Positions 54,528-64,000 are shown, counted from the first letter of the stretch. The stretch is DNA of 64,000 nucleotides from Porphyra umbilicalis (GCA_002049455.2 KV919041.1:40978-104977); one strand, 5' to 3'. Translations and numbers: made by a program. Notes: generated from the letters alone by a model not told the origin.

Positions 54528-55400
54528 ATGGCTAAGAGCTTGTCGTCAACGTGTCGGCCTTGCAGGGCCAAGAAGCTGCAGATGATGCACCTGGTGTGGA
54601 AGGTGGAGGTGACGGCGGCGACGCGGGCAGCGCCCTCAAGCCGTTGGCCGTTTGCTATCCTGAGCGACAACGCTGCAGCGTTCGAAGCCCGCAGTGTATC
54701 AGTCCTGTCGCGCCTATATGATGAGGTCATGGCGGATGCCGACTTTCAGCGGGTGCGGCTTACGCGGCTACGGGGTGGGACGCCTACGTCAGGCGTCGCC
54801 CGCGCCACGAGCGGAGCGTCTCTCGCCACGGATCGTGGGATTTTTGGAGATTGGTTGGGTACAGCAGCACAACCCTGCGCCCCTTCATCCTCCTCTCCCA
54901 CTGCCGACCCCGCTTCGTCCACAGCCCTTGCTGGACCTCTGTCGCAAGCTGGCGTTTCTCCTGTGGTTCTCCACCCGCCCAACGCGCTGTCGAAAGCCCC
55001 ACCACTTGTGTCACCCATCCGTACTGTCTCCCATGCCGCTATGCTTCCTCCAGTTTTGCCGCCTTTCGACGCGCACATGGCCATTCCTTCGTCTTCCCAG
55101 ACGCCACTCTCATTTACCGATGGTACAATGGCGGCGGACCTACCCACATGGTCTCATGCTGAGTTACCTTCGATTAAGTCTTGCCGGGAGCTTGATGCTT
55201 TGTGGCACGAAGGGCAAGTTGAAGGCGCTGGGGTCATTATCGTTCACCCTCACTTGGTGCTCTGCCACTCCGTACAAAGGAAGCAGCTCTACCCTGGCCG
55301 GCTCCTCCAGGCCTTTTTGACGATGGCCACAAGGTACAAGCGTGTGGCAGCCGAGATAGCCGCAGTTGGGGGGATTGAAAAGTTTGTAGAGGAATGGTGA
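54528..55400 (+). CDS. ORF with a GCR1_C-like C-terminal segment
   Basis: ATG 54528 gives 290 residues. The N-terminal third has mixed composition with a helix FEARSVSVLSRLYDEVMADA. The middle is a Ser/Pro/Ala-rich linker. The C-terminal 90 residues contain ELPSIKSCRELDALWHEGQ followed by a helix with LLQAFLTMATRYKRVAAEIA. A phrase of the form LPxxxSxxELxxLWHxG plus a downstream helical DNA-binding region resembles the GCR1_C domain that closes many Crypton-type tyrosine recombinases. It is convergent with the tyrosine recombinase at 55817-57384, so it is not simply its own C-terminus. It may belong to another copy. Coding status is uncertain. Confidence 0.4.
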   Translation: MAKSLSSTCRPCRAKKLQMMHLVWKVEVTAATRAAPSSRWPFAILSDNAAAFEARSVSVLSRLYDEVMADADFQRVRLTRLRGGTPTSGVARATSGASLATDRGIFGDWLGTAAQPCAPSSSSPTADPASSTALAGPLSQAGVSPVVLHPPNALSKAPPLVSPIRTVSHAAMLPPVLPPFDAHMAIPSSSQTPLSFTDGTMAADLPTWSHAELPSIKSCRELDALWHEGQVEGAGVIIVHPHLVLCHSVQRKQLYPGRLLQAFLTMATRYKRVAAEIAAVGGIEKFVEEW

Positions 55401-55816
55401 GACCGCATCGTTGGCCGAGTGTATGCAAGACTGACGAAGAGGGCGTCGAGGGGAAGGAAACAATTGACGGGTCAGGAAAAACATACGCTTTCCACGGTCT
55501 CTATCTTACTCTTCAAAGGTCTTTGTGCTTACTACAGCGGATGTAGAAGGTGGAGAGATGGCAGCTCCGAAGTCAGGAAGCTGTTGCAGCAATATATAGC
55601 ATTCGGCAGCCATCACAATGTGTGACACCGACTTCGTAGGACGCTCCCCGCAAGCAGTGATGTAGAGCCAAGTCGAGTGCAAGGTTCTCCTCCGGCGCAG
55701 CCGGTTCGAATTTTCAGGTGGAGGTAAGACATTTTCTGCACGCCAGTTGGTAGACCTCCTTCGTAAGCTGTATTATTACAAGAGCAGGCGTATTGAATAG
55801 GAAACGGCATACAAAA

Positions 55817-57384
55817 TCAGGACAGAGAGGCCTCGATACGGTCCATCGCCACAGCCGAGAATGTAGAGTACGCCAACAACGTCGGTTCCGGTAGCAGGTC
55901 GCCCTCAAGCTCCCGCCTGTTGTTCGAGGATAAATACGTCTCCGTGCGCTGGTAGATAGACCACAAGCCACGCTGGCGAACTCTGGACATGGACACACCG
56001 AGGAGGAGAAGAAGCTGCGTGCCACGGCGCCTCATGCTGTGTGTGCCGATAAATTCTTCATCGGAGCGGTCAAGGCGGTACAGGTGGCACTTTAGCACAA
56101 CGTGGAACCGCAAGTACTGCCACGACTTGTCGTGGTCGATCTGCATGTGGCGCCTGTGCACGTCACCCGTCATCCCGACTTGATTGTGGCGATTCGCGGG
56201 GAAAACGTAACCGTCCTGCAAGCCTCGAACGGACAACCAGACCCTTCAGAAAAAACTCCAGGACACACACTTGGAAGACATAAGGCCGGGAGCGTCCAGG
56301 GAAGAAAAGCAGCACTCGAGGCTAAATAACATAAATTCAGAGTGGGTCTTATGGTTCACGTTCGGCTCTGTCACCGTTGCGTGATCTAGTGGGAAACGAG
56401 GTTCCCTCCGTGGATGAACTGCGTAATGCAGCGATGAGACATCTGGAGACGTGTGCCGCATATTTTCCAACTAAGATGCCTGGCCAGTGGACGACGTTGA
56501 AGCGCACCGTGACGACCTTTTCTGCTTTCGTTCCGACAATGAAGAACCGGAACCGATCATCATCCACCTTCATCAACTCTATCCTGTGTAAGAAAATGAC
56601 AAAGACAATGTCAGTCACCAAGAGCGAGCCAAGAACGGTACTGTCAGAGTCTGTAACTGCGGGGTGTGTGACAGAGAAGGGCTACATGAACACGAGCAGC
56701 ACCGCCACGAACCGTAGCGCGTAGCCAGAGAAAACAAGACGGACAAGCGTACCGCAGATGTGCCAGCTCATTGAATCTCACGCACAAGCTCATGCCAACC
56801 AGCTGAGCTGTGTACACCGCCCACATCTCTGGATCCCACGTCGCCAGCGACTTTCCTAGAAAGTGCTCGTTGTAAAATCTGTCGAAATCCCTACAGCGAA
56901 GGGGATCTACACCCTGCACTACCGTTGTCTCGCGGCGCCGCTTACTCTTGTGGGCGTCCGTGGTGGCATGATTGAGCGGTGACTCTACTGGATTGCCGAG
57001 AGACCCGTTCCACGGGCCAAGCACCTTGCACGATGCAAACTCCCTAGTGAGAGCCGCCATGGTCTTGCGCACCTGGTCCTCCCAGCAGGACCACGGCACA
57101 GATCGGTCAGAGAGGTATGCGTGGATGAGGACATCATACTGAGGTGGAAGGTCACTGAAACTTTCAAAGACGTTGACAATGGCTCTTCCCGCGGGCGTGC
57201 CGTCACGGTAGGAGGCGGAGCCGCCCACCTTTTCAAGGCGCCCGATCGCCGCATACCCTAGGTAGCTGCGAAGCGTGGCGGCGTTGTCGAGCTCCAGTAA
57301 GGAGACGAACCGCTTCGTTTCCGCCATGTTCTCCTTCAGAGTGCGTGAAGCTCGCCCCTCGTCGCTTGTGCGGCCGATATTCAT
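55817..57384 (-). CDS. Crypton-like tyrosine recombinase, spliced
   Basis: Exon 1 (57384-56753, ATG start) encodes an N-terminal helical domain (RTLKENMAETKRFVSLL) and ends AQLVGMSLCVRFNELAHLR, which supplies the first catalytic Arg in the usual R-x-x-E-L-x-x-L-R setting. An intron 56752-56584 (GTACGC to TTACACAG, 169 nt) joins in phase to IELMKVDDDRFRFFIVGTKAEK, the beta-2/beta-3 Lys region. A second intron or gap precedes GYVFPANRHNQVGMTG. The last exon has IGTHSMRRRGTQLLLLLG, the H-x-x-R box, then GLWSIYQRTETYL with the likely nucleophilic Tyr, ending at 55817. All key elements of tyrosine recombinases are visible in order. The second splice junction could not be fixed, so integrity is unproven. 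Such genes mobilise Cryptons through circular DNA intermediates. Confidence 0.65.
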
Positions 57385-57716
57385 GTCCTCTGTCAGTTCG
57401 GCAAGGTCACGGGGAGCGTACCGCCCGTGACGACCTCCACCTCCACACTACAGTGCGCCGCCCCTACCAGATTCCTCAGGCCCCAGCCCGTCGGGCATAT
57501 CCTCAAGGTCGCAGTCGAACATGTCGTATCACATCGTCTGACAGCGCTGCATGAGTCGCGTCAGAGGCAGGTGACGCCATGACGAGCCGGGATAGGGTGC
57601 ATGGACGGATATGGTCGCGGTAAGGAAGACGGCAGTCGATCTGAAGGATTTCCATCCCACGAGTGGTTGCCAAGGGGCTAGAGTGAAAGGGCACGTGGAG
57701 AGAAACGAGTTCTTTG
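57385..57716. other. Short spacer between two element genes
   Basis: No gene or repeat recognised. Confidence 0.35.
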
Positions 57717-59524
57717 CTACCTGCCCGAGGCCGCCTGGGCGGCCTGCAAAGCAACCACACGCCTCAAAATGTGCAGTGGAAGCGGATGTGTGGCCGCAGA
57801 CGGACCGCGTGCCCTTGCCGCCGCCGCACGACGCCGCAGCTTGGAAGCGGAGGTTCCGAGCATCCCCATCGCCCGCATTCTAGATGCCCCCTCACGCGCG
57901 GCGTCAAACGTTAACTCCGCCCACATCTCACGTCGTGCAGCCGCCTGCACTGCCCGCATCTTATCCGAATTAGCTCGTTCCACCTGGGCGGCCAACAGCT
58001 TTCTCTCCTCAGCTTTAGCCTCGCGTGCGCGCTTGCCCGCCTCCTTGGCCTTCCTGGCCGCGGCTTTGGCGGCCGCCTCCCCCTCAACGGCCACCAATAT
58101 CTCGGGCGCGGTCAGGACCGTACCAAGGCCGGCAGTCGACAGCGTCCCGTTGACCACCCGCGCGCACGTCATGTTCTTGCGCACCGAGTGGATGAGGCGG
58201 CGCGTGAGCTTCTCGAGATCAACACTCGTGACCGGAGCGTCGGCGCCCTCGCTCAGCTCCTCCTCAGTCACAACCGTCGGGTCCAGCGGCCACATACCGA
58301 CCCGCCGAAAAGCCGTCGTCAAGGCGGTCACCGTCAAAGCGTCCGATGCGGCCGCCGCAATACATCTCATCAACTCCGGGGTGTTGAACTGCCGCCCAGC
58401 GTATCGACTCTCGGTAGCAATCTCACGCACTCGAGACCGCAGCTTGGGCTGGTACCGTCCAAACGCACTCTTGTTGTCGAGCGCTTGCAATACATGCGAC
58501 ATCTGTGACGGCTCCGCAATCACGTGCACATTTGCGCGCAGGAGGGTAGCAAGCCGGCTAGAGAGAGGTGTACCTTGGCGCCGTCAAGGGATGAAAGTTT
58601 ATCCTCCTGTGTGTAATAGGACCGCACGAAAGCCGCAAAATGCTCCGCCCAAACTTCAAAGACGACCTTGTCAAACCCGGGCGGGGAGCGACGCCACACC
58701 ACAGCCGCGTCGTTCAAGAACGAGGCGAGCGCCGTCTCCTTCTTGATGCCCTCCGGCGACGTCTCTGTGACGACGCTGTGCCCGGCGACTTTGCCATCGA
58801 CGACAATGAAGTAGGGAGCGACCACGCCCGCAGCCGACACACCAAAAGCCGCCGTGCACGCCCCCACCCCTGATGCAAAGGGCGGCAGCAGGACCTCCGG
58901 CTTTGTCATCCCGACCTGGCCAATCACCTCGCTACGCCCCGTCATCGCCGATGTCCGGGCGTGGATATGGGTTTCGTTCATATTCCAAACTTGACGTGGG
59001 GACGTGATTTTGAGGTCCCGGTACAGCAGCGACAGGAGGCCAAACCAGCGAGCCACAACCTCCTGTCTCGCGTTCCGCCCCCGTCCTTCTTCCAAGGTGC
59101 CGACGCGGTACTTTCTCAATTCCGGGTGGAGGAAGCACGTGACCCAGCTGCGGCCGGGCGTCAACTTGCCGTTGAAAAGGGCGCGAGCAGCCGCCTGCCG
59201 CTCCGTCGACATCTCGGACAGGTAGTCACCACAAACTTTGCAGAGCGCCTCGGTGTACAGTCCTCGGCCAATCGTGGCGTTGATGATGAGGTACTTCACT
59301 AGCAGGGACTCCTCCTCGGGAGAAAAAAAGGGCTTGGGACCGCTCCGGCGGCTCACTTCTCTGTTTAGGATGAAGTAGCGGGCCTGCGCGTAAGACATCT
59401 TGAAGCGCTCGGCGAAGGCTTTGGTCGTCAGCCCGCCTTGGCGCACGAGACGCAGTCCCGCGAGCCTAGCTTCGTGGAGGTCTGCGGCGCCAGCGTCCGT
59501 CGCCGAGCTCCAGACCGGTGGCAT
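57717..59524 (-). pseudogene. pogo/CENP-B-type (DDE_1) transposase relic
   Basis: ATG 59524 (MPPVWSSATD) lies just inside a G23 tract, so the longer open frame beyond it is ignored. An N-terminal psq/CENP-B-like DNA-binding part reads LTTKAFAERFKMSYAQARYF and RSGPKPFFSPEEESLLVKYL. The catalytic core starts VWNMNETHIHARTS, where the conserved first Asp of NMDET is Asn. SLDGAKVHLSL holds the second Asp. The frame then breaks at about 58550. The next frame, to 57717, begins LLRANVHVIAEPSQMSH followed by VLQALDNKSAFGRY, the equivalent of the QPLD third-Asp region. It ends with an Ala/Arg/Lys-rich coiled coil (KAKEAGKRAREAKAEERK). Loss of the first acid and a frameshift show that this copy is dead. 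Total length, about 600 residues, fits the family. Confidence 0.72.
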
Positions 59525-59535
59525 GGCGGCACAAA

Positions 59536-59558
59536 GGGGGGGGGGGGGGGGGGGGGGG
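59536..59558. repeat. G23 homopolymer
   Basis: The longest pure run in the window. It lies 12 bases upstream of the start codon of the pogo-type relic (minus strand). Confidence 0.9.
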
Positions 59559-60197
59559 CGGGCGCAGGAAGAACCTTTTGCAGCGGGGACAGGGGGGCTC
59601 ACCGGCCCAATGGGCGTGACAGTGGGGTGGGGGGGTGGGGAGGAGGGAATGGGTCCTCAGCCGGCGTGGGAAAGGACTACCTCGCCACCGGGCGGCGAGC
59701 ACGCGGCGCCACTGGCGACGGAAAGGCTGAAAGAGCGGGCAAGGTGGTCGCATCGCCGATGAGGACGGTCCCCACCGCCAAACACTTCATTAGATCGGTC
59801 ACGAGACGCTGTACTTCACATTCATTTGAGCCTCGCGAGCGCGCCCTTTTTCTCGAGGGCGGCCTCGCGAGGTGCTCAGGGCTCCTTCCCAGGGGTTCTA
59901 CACACGGCTGGCAGGCTCTCGAGTTGGCGCGTTCAACGGTGTGCATCGCTCTTTCGGTTCTCGTCTGGTTGCTTTATGAAAAATGCCGCAGTCAGCGAGG
60001 TGACGCTTTTTCTGGTGCCTTGGAACGCTACTTCATATGTAAACACTGTGGGATTTCCACACGAGCCCGATTTGCTAAAGACTTGCACAGTTGTCAAAGA
60101 CTGGGGTCAGACGGATACAGTAAATCCTCGATGATGGCTCATCCCTACGGCGCGAATTGCACCTGCCAGCACTATTGCCGCAGCCAGTTTTGAAGGC
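59559..60197. other. Intergenic, nothing recognised
   Basis: Open frames only; no motif. Confidence 0.3.
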
Positions 60198-60199
60198 TA

Positions 60200-60371
60200 T
60201 TGCTGTCATCCCAATTTTGGCCGATGTGGTCGAAGTCAAGACAGGCTCTCGGTCAACTGCCCATTGGTCGAACGACTTTATCCGGCTGAATAGATGGCTG
60301 AGAAACTTTTTCGCACAGTTCATCATCCCTCTTGACATCGACGGCATCGGCCAAAATTGGGAATACAGCAA
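60200..60371. mobile_element. 172-bp MITE, third member of the TTGCTG-terminus family
   Basis: The left end TTGCTGTCATCCCAATTTTG, then GCCGATG, is matched by the reverse complement of the right end TTGCTGTATTCCCAATTTTG, then GCCGATG, with two mismatches. TA flanks both sides (60198-60199, 60372-60373). Non-coding. Confidence 0.82.
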
Positions 60372-60373
60372 TA

Positions 60374-62118
60374 CTTCATCAACAATCGTTACCAGAAGCT
60401 GCCCTCCTGATGCGATCAATCAGGGTTGTCAGCGTTTGGTTTGGTTTGCCAAACATGAACGGAATTCAACCTGATTCACTTGAACGCTGGAGCGTTCAGG
60501 TTGAACGCAACATGTCAAAGGGCGTACTTGTTCCGCGTAATACTTAGTGTGCCACGTGTAAAGTAGTTAAGATTGTGCTTGGGGAAGTCGCGTTGTCTGA
60601 CTCGAGCTGCATCGAGCTTGAGTCGCCAAGCCGATGTAGCGTGTGCATAGCAGGCCTGCTGCAGTCCCGGCGACAGAGCCTCGCTTTCCTGCTCCACCAC
60701 CGCCACACAATCCAAACGACAGGTACGAGCCGACGCCGGGGCGACGACGTTGACAACCGCCTGGGCCACCGCGCAGTAACGGAGACGGGGGGACCAAACA
60801 GAAAGGACCAAACACCGATACGTGTAGACGGGGCATTGAGGGCGAGTGGATGCCCCGATGTGTGAGAAGCAGCTTGCTGCACTCCACGCAATCCTGGGTG
60901 CAACCACGACCCATCCATCCTCCAGCCAAAAAGGCTATGATTCACGCACACGGTGACAGTAGATGAATCGATCTACGTACTCAGCGTCTATGGTGCTACA
61001 CAGCCGATTGGCAACAGTTGACATGAAGGAGGGTCTGGGAGCAGAACTCTCAGCGCGACTGACCTGCAGGGGTACAGTCTTTCTCCAATGCTGTCCACCC
61101 TCTATGGCGATCGTACGACCACAAAGTAGCCCACATTTTTCGTGCAGAAGACGATGATCGGGAGCCACAATCGCCTTTGATTGTACCGCAGAGGCCGGTC
61201 GACCGCGTTTGTTGCTATCCCCCCCTGGATAAGAACGGAAGCGACAAGAATGGAGAAAGACTGTATGGCAACGAGGCAGTCAGAGCGGCCGCACAGCGCC
61301 GAACCACCTGGCTGATCAATTTGAAGTGGTCAACGAAAGCTCCTGTCTGCCAGGGCAATTAATCATAAATACAACCAAGTCGTTTGTCGTTTGGTTTGGT
61401 TCGTTTCTTGAAATCAACCTGATTCATCGAACCATCTGTATATTCAACATGAACTTACAACCCTACGATCAATGCAGGTCGGTCTCTGAAATGGTGCTCA
61501 GAGCCTTGCGCGACGTGAGAATGTGCCTTGATCGCCTCTCTGGGGGCGATCGTCGGTCGACTCATTAAAGGCCCACCTGGGCCTATACCGGGTGTGACCA
61601 GGTCGGGGATTGACTGTATCTTCCTCGGTCCGCATGCTCCCGCCCGATGTTGCAGCCGCCCCGCCCCCCTCCCATCCCCGCGATGCCGGTGCTGGCGCCA
61701 CCCCCCGCCCGTCTCGGCCGCACCCCGGCGCTCGGCCCCCCTTGCATGCCGCCTTCCCTTGGTCCGTCCCCCGCTCCATCCCCTCATTGGGTTCCCCCAC
61801 ACGCCGACCCCGTCCGTCGCCGCTGCACCGCCGCCCCCGCCGTCGGGCACATTCCCCGTCCGCCTACCATCGCCCTGGATGCCTCGGGCGCCCCTGGGGG
61901 CCTCGACCGGCCCCGACCCCCACCGTGGCAACCACACGCTTCCGGCGGCGGGGACTGCCGAGGCGGGCAGCCGCCGCTGGCACCGCCCTCACCCCCGCCC
62001 CACTGGCACGCGCTGTTGACGCTGCCGGGCGTGGCGGCAGCCGCCCCCGCCACCCCCCCAACGTGTCGCGGCCGACGCTCGCACGCGTTACCGTGTGCGT
62101 GCGCGCCCGACACGGCCG
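60374..62118. other. No supported gene
   Basis: Similar phrases TTTGGTTTGG and CAACCTGATTCA occur in the same order at about 60438-60475 and 61390-61430, a possible weak direct repeat about 950 bp apart. From 61620 on, the DNA is Pro-coding-biased C-rich sequence without motifs. Confidence 0.3.
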
Positions 62119-62360
62119 AATGTTCGCAGGCTGCGGCATGCCCCACCCCCCAGCTGGTCCACTCAGCGCGCTAGGCAGGCACTTGGTGGGCGCCGCGCTG
62201 GCGACACGTCCGGGATCATCCCGACATGATGTCGCGATGGTGATACGCGGCGCGCGCCTGCGGCGGGGGGGGGGGAACTTTGGGGTGCACAAGGGACCGA
62301 AGGCCCCTTTGGCCTGCGCCCCTTTGAAGTGGCTGGCGAGACGGTCGGGCACCCCGAGGG
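62119..62360 (+). mobile_element. Dispersed element end (copy B), joined to the satellite
   Basis: It matches the minus strand of 23291-23520 phrase by phrase, from GCAGGCTGCGGCATGCC to GTCGGGCACCCCGAGGGGAC, with small indels (for example an extra ATCATCCCG-like insert near 62215). It leads into four copies of the 19-bp unit, as copy A leads into sixteen. Confidence 0.75.
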
Positions 62361-62432
62361 GACAGCTCGCGACGCGGGTGACAGTTCGCGACGCGGGGGA
62401 CAGTTCGCGACGCGGGGGATAGTTCGCGACGG
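62361..62432. repeat. 19-bp satellite, four units, inverted relative to 23 kb
   Basis: Units GACAGTTCGCGACGCGGGG start at 62361, 62380, 62399 and 62418, the last one incomplete. They are the reverse complement of the units at 22985-23290. Confidence 0.9.
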
Positions 62433-62525
62433 TGCCGCCGCCGCCGCTGCCGCCGGCCACGGCGGGCGGGCGGTCTGCGGCCGGCGGCGCGCCGCGGCGG
62501 CGGTGGCGGGGGTGGTGGCTGGGGC

Positions 62526-62712
62526 GTGTCAGCGGAGATCATCGCGTGGGGGCGGTGGCTCGTTGCCACGGCGGGCGTCGACGGCTTTCGACGGCTTTCG
62601 CCTCGACGCCGTCAAGCACATGGCGGCGCCCCTGCATTATGCGCTCGCCTTGGCCTCGGTTGGGGGCGTGCGCACCTTTGCCCTCCGGCCGGCCGGCCAG
62701 CGGCGTGGATGA
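62526..62712 (+). pseudogene. Fragment of a GH13 alpha-amylase carrying conserved region II
   Basis: Frame one reads AEIIAWGRWLVATAGVDGFR. After a 10-bp tandem duplication (GACGGCTTTC at 62580-62589 and 62590-62599) the next frame reads FDGFRLDAVKHMAAPLHYAL. Removing one copy of the duplication would make the two parts contiguous. W-G-x-W-x-V-x-T-x-G-V-D-G-F-R-L-D-A-V-K-H is the region II signature of cytosolic-type GH13 alpha-amylases, and the Asp in RLDAVKH is the catalytic nucleophile. Only about 50 residues of a protein normally over 450 are present. Upstream and downstream is GC-rich low complexity. It lies about 95 bp inside the satellite of element copy B, like the sulfotransferase fragment beside copy A. 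Confidence 0.7.
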
Positions 62713-63835
62713 CGGCGGCGGCCGCGTCGGCGGTGCCCGGGCGGGCCGCCCGCCCGCCCCGCCGTCGGCGTGTGGGCGGTGGCAGCGGCGGCGGTGCGCA
62801 CGTGTGGCTGCGCTAATGGCTCGGTACTGGCGGCGCTCCGCGCGCCGCGCTCCCACCGTCTGCGCCGCCGTCGACGGGGCAGAGGGGGTCGGGGGCGCAC
62901 GCGGCGAGCCGCCCCGTCACGGCCGCCCGAAGTCGGTGTGGCGTGGCCGACGGACGCGGTCGCGCCGACGGCGGACGCGCGGCACGGCGGCGGGCGCACC
63001 CCAAACCGGTGGTCGGGTTTTACCTTGGATGGGGTTGTGGCGGCAACAGCGTGCGGTGACGGCGGCGGGACTGCAGTACGAGTTCTATTGGCAACACACC
63101 CCCCCCCCCCACCGCTGGGGCGCCATCCTTGCCGGATTTCCTCACCACACGCTGCTTTATTCTGCCGCCCGCCCTGCTCTCCCGTCCCCCCCACCCCCCC
63201 GTCTGCGGTGATGGACTGCGTGGGTGGGCGTGGGTGGACGGCAGCCTCCGGGTCGGGGCAGCGCCCGCACGTCCTTGCCGCGCCTCGACAACGTCCTCGG
63301 GGTGGGTGTGTCCGCTTCCATCCGATGTTGCGTGGGCGCGCACGCGGCGCGTGGCCTGCACCCAACAGGGGGCGTGGCGGCCGCCACGCACCGCCACCGC
63401 GGGCGGGACGTGGCGCAGAGTCAGTGCCGCGCACGCGTGAGGCGGATCATCCCCTGCGCCGCGATGCACACCTCATGAGGAGGGGGGATCACGGCTGCGC
63501 GGCTCTGCTCGATCGGGTCGAGCGGCGGCCGGCAGCACCGCCCGCCAGTGGAGATGGTCGGTGCGGCGGGCAACGGGCGTGCCCGCCGTCCCGCCCGCGC
63601 CTTGCACGACACCGCCGTCGCGCCCAGTGCCCTCGTGCGGGTCCACCTGAGGACCTTTGTGACACGCCGCTTGCCCGTCACCCTCCCCGTGGCACAGTGT
63701 TTGGCGCCGCATCACCCACCTTTGCAAAGACGCCGCCGCCGCCAACCCCCCCCCCCCGCCCCCCTCCCCCGCCTCGCCCTCCCATCTCGCCTGCCCGCTG
63801 GCCGTCGCCCGGCGTCTGCCGATGCTCGCGTAGCC
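62713..63835. other. GC-rich DNA, no supported gene
   Basis: Long frames on both strands have Arg/Pro/Ala composition. C11-C12 runs lie near 63101 and 63746-63757. Confidence 0.35.
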
Positions 63836-64000
63836 ATGGAGGTCCTCCGGGACTGCCCCTCCCGCATCGCGCGCCGCGTGTACGCGGCCATGACGGCGGC
63901 GGCCCCCCCTGGCGGGGGCGACGCGACGAGCACCTTTGCCTTCCTCACCCCGACCGCCTGTCACCAGCTGCTGACTGCCCCCGGGCGGCGGCGGCGCCTT
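63836..64000 (+). CDS. Possible 5' end of an unknown gene, cut by the window edge
   Basis: From ATG 63836 the frame stays open for 55 codons to the edge. The sequence starts MEVLRDCPSRIARRVYAAM and continues STFAFLTPTACHQLLTAP, with more normal composition than its surroundings. No family can be assigned from this much. A chance GC-rich open frame is the alternative. Confidence 0.3.
   Translation, partial: MEVLRDCPSRIARRVYAAMTAAAPPGGGDATSTFAFLTPTACHQLLTAPGRRRRL

Noticed and set aside
55690-55720. tRNA T-arm-like GGTTCGAAT
   Set aside because: The flanking bases do not form a T-stem and no anticodon or D arm is found upstream.
56377-56724. Coding-like plus-strand ORF (MRDLVGNEVPSVDELRN)
   Set aside because: It overlaps the minus-strand recombinase exon 2, whose splice phase and Lys box fit the gene model better.
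1-64000. Alternative nuclear genetic code
   Set aside because: TAA, TAG and TGA all interrupt relics and also terminate intact genes (TGA at 37589, TAG at 37880), so no single reassignment fits.

Overview
This is a eukaryotic nuclear window. It carries a recognisable histone H3-type gene, short GT-AG introns inside mobile-element genes, very GC-rich gene-poor DNA, and many decayed DNA transposons. Long homopolymer G/C tracts, mostly intronless host genes, an SppA protease, a carbohydrate-sulfotransferase-like fragment and a cytosolic-type GH13 alpha-amylase fragment together suggest a GC-rich photosynthetic protist. A bangiophyte red alga of the Porphyra/Pyropia type is my best guess. That assignment is an inference, not something the sequence proves.

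Layout. 0.8-2.9 kb: relic of a large DDE-type transposase (+). 3.8-5.9 kb: an unrecognised gene split by a TA-flanked MITE. 6.4-6.8 kb: a second MITE with the same termini. 7.4-7.9 kb: an intact divergent histone H3. 9-15 kb: no confident gene. 15.3-16.3 kb: Tc1/mariner-IS630-type transposase with one in-frame stop. 16.9-17.9 kb: degenerate tandem repeat. 20-22.3 kb: a protein with a helicase-associated-like domain and a possible GIY-YIG-like segment. 22.4-23.5 kb: sulfotransferase fragment, a 19-bp satellite and a dispersed repeat end. The same repeat end and satellite recur inverted at 62.1-62.4 kb, beside an alpha-amylase fragment. 23.9-24.6 kb: non-autonomous TIR element. 27.0-28.5 kb: cysteine-rich relic. 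32.1-32.3 kb: another inverted-repeat element. 33.8-36.2 kb: a 297-bp tandem triplication broken by a 1.5-kb insertion that itself holds a TA-flanked MITE.

36.5-42.7 kb is the island of host genes: a secreted choice-of-anchor A-type protein (+), a small protein-kinase-fold protein (-), and a tandem S49 protease of the SppA family (-). The SppA frame changes at homopolymer runs. 45.8-59.5 kb is a graveyard of mobile-element genes. It holds a large DDE transposase relic, a hAT C-terminal relic, a RecQ-like helicase relic, a GCR1_C-like ORF, a Crypton-like tyrosine recombinase with an intron, and a pogo/CENP-B-type transposase relic. 60.2 kb has a third MITE of the first family. 62-64 kb has the second copy of the satellite element, the GH13 fragment, and an ORF running off the right edge.

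No operon-like logic is visible. The host genes appear unrelated in function, and the rest is explained by layers of transposition. The main themes are shared MITE termini, an ORF that becomes continuous on MITE removal, possible capture of host-gene fragments next to a satellite-bearing element end, and single in-frame stops or homopolymer-linked frameshifts in nearly every element gene.
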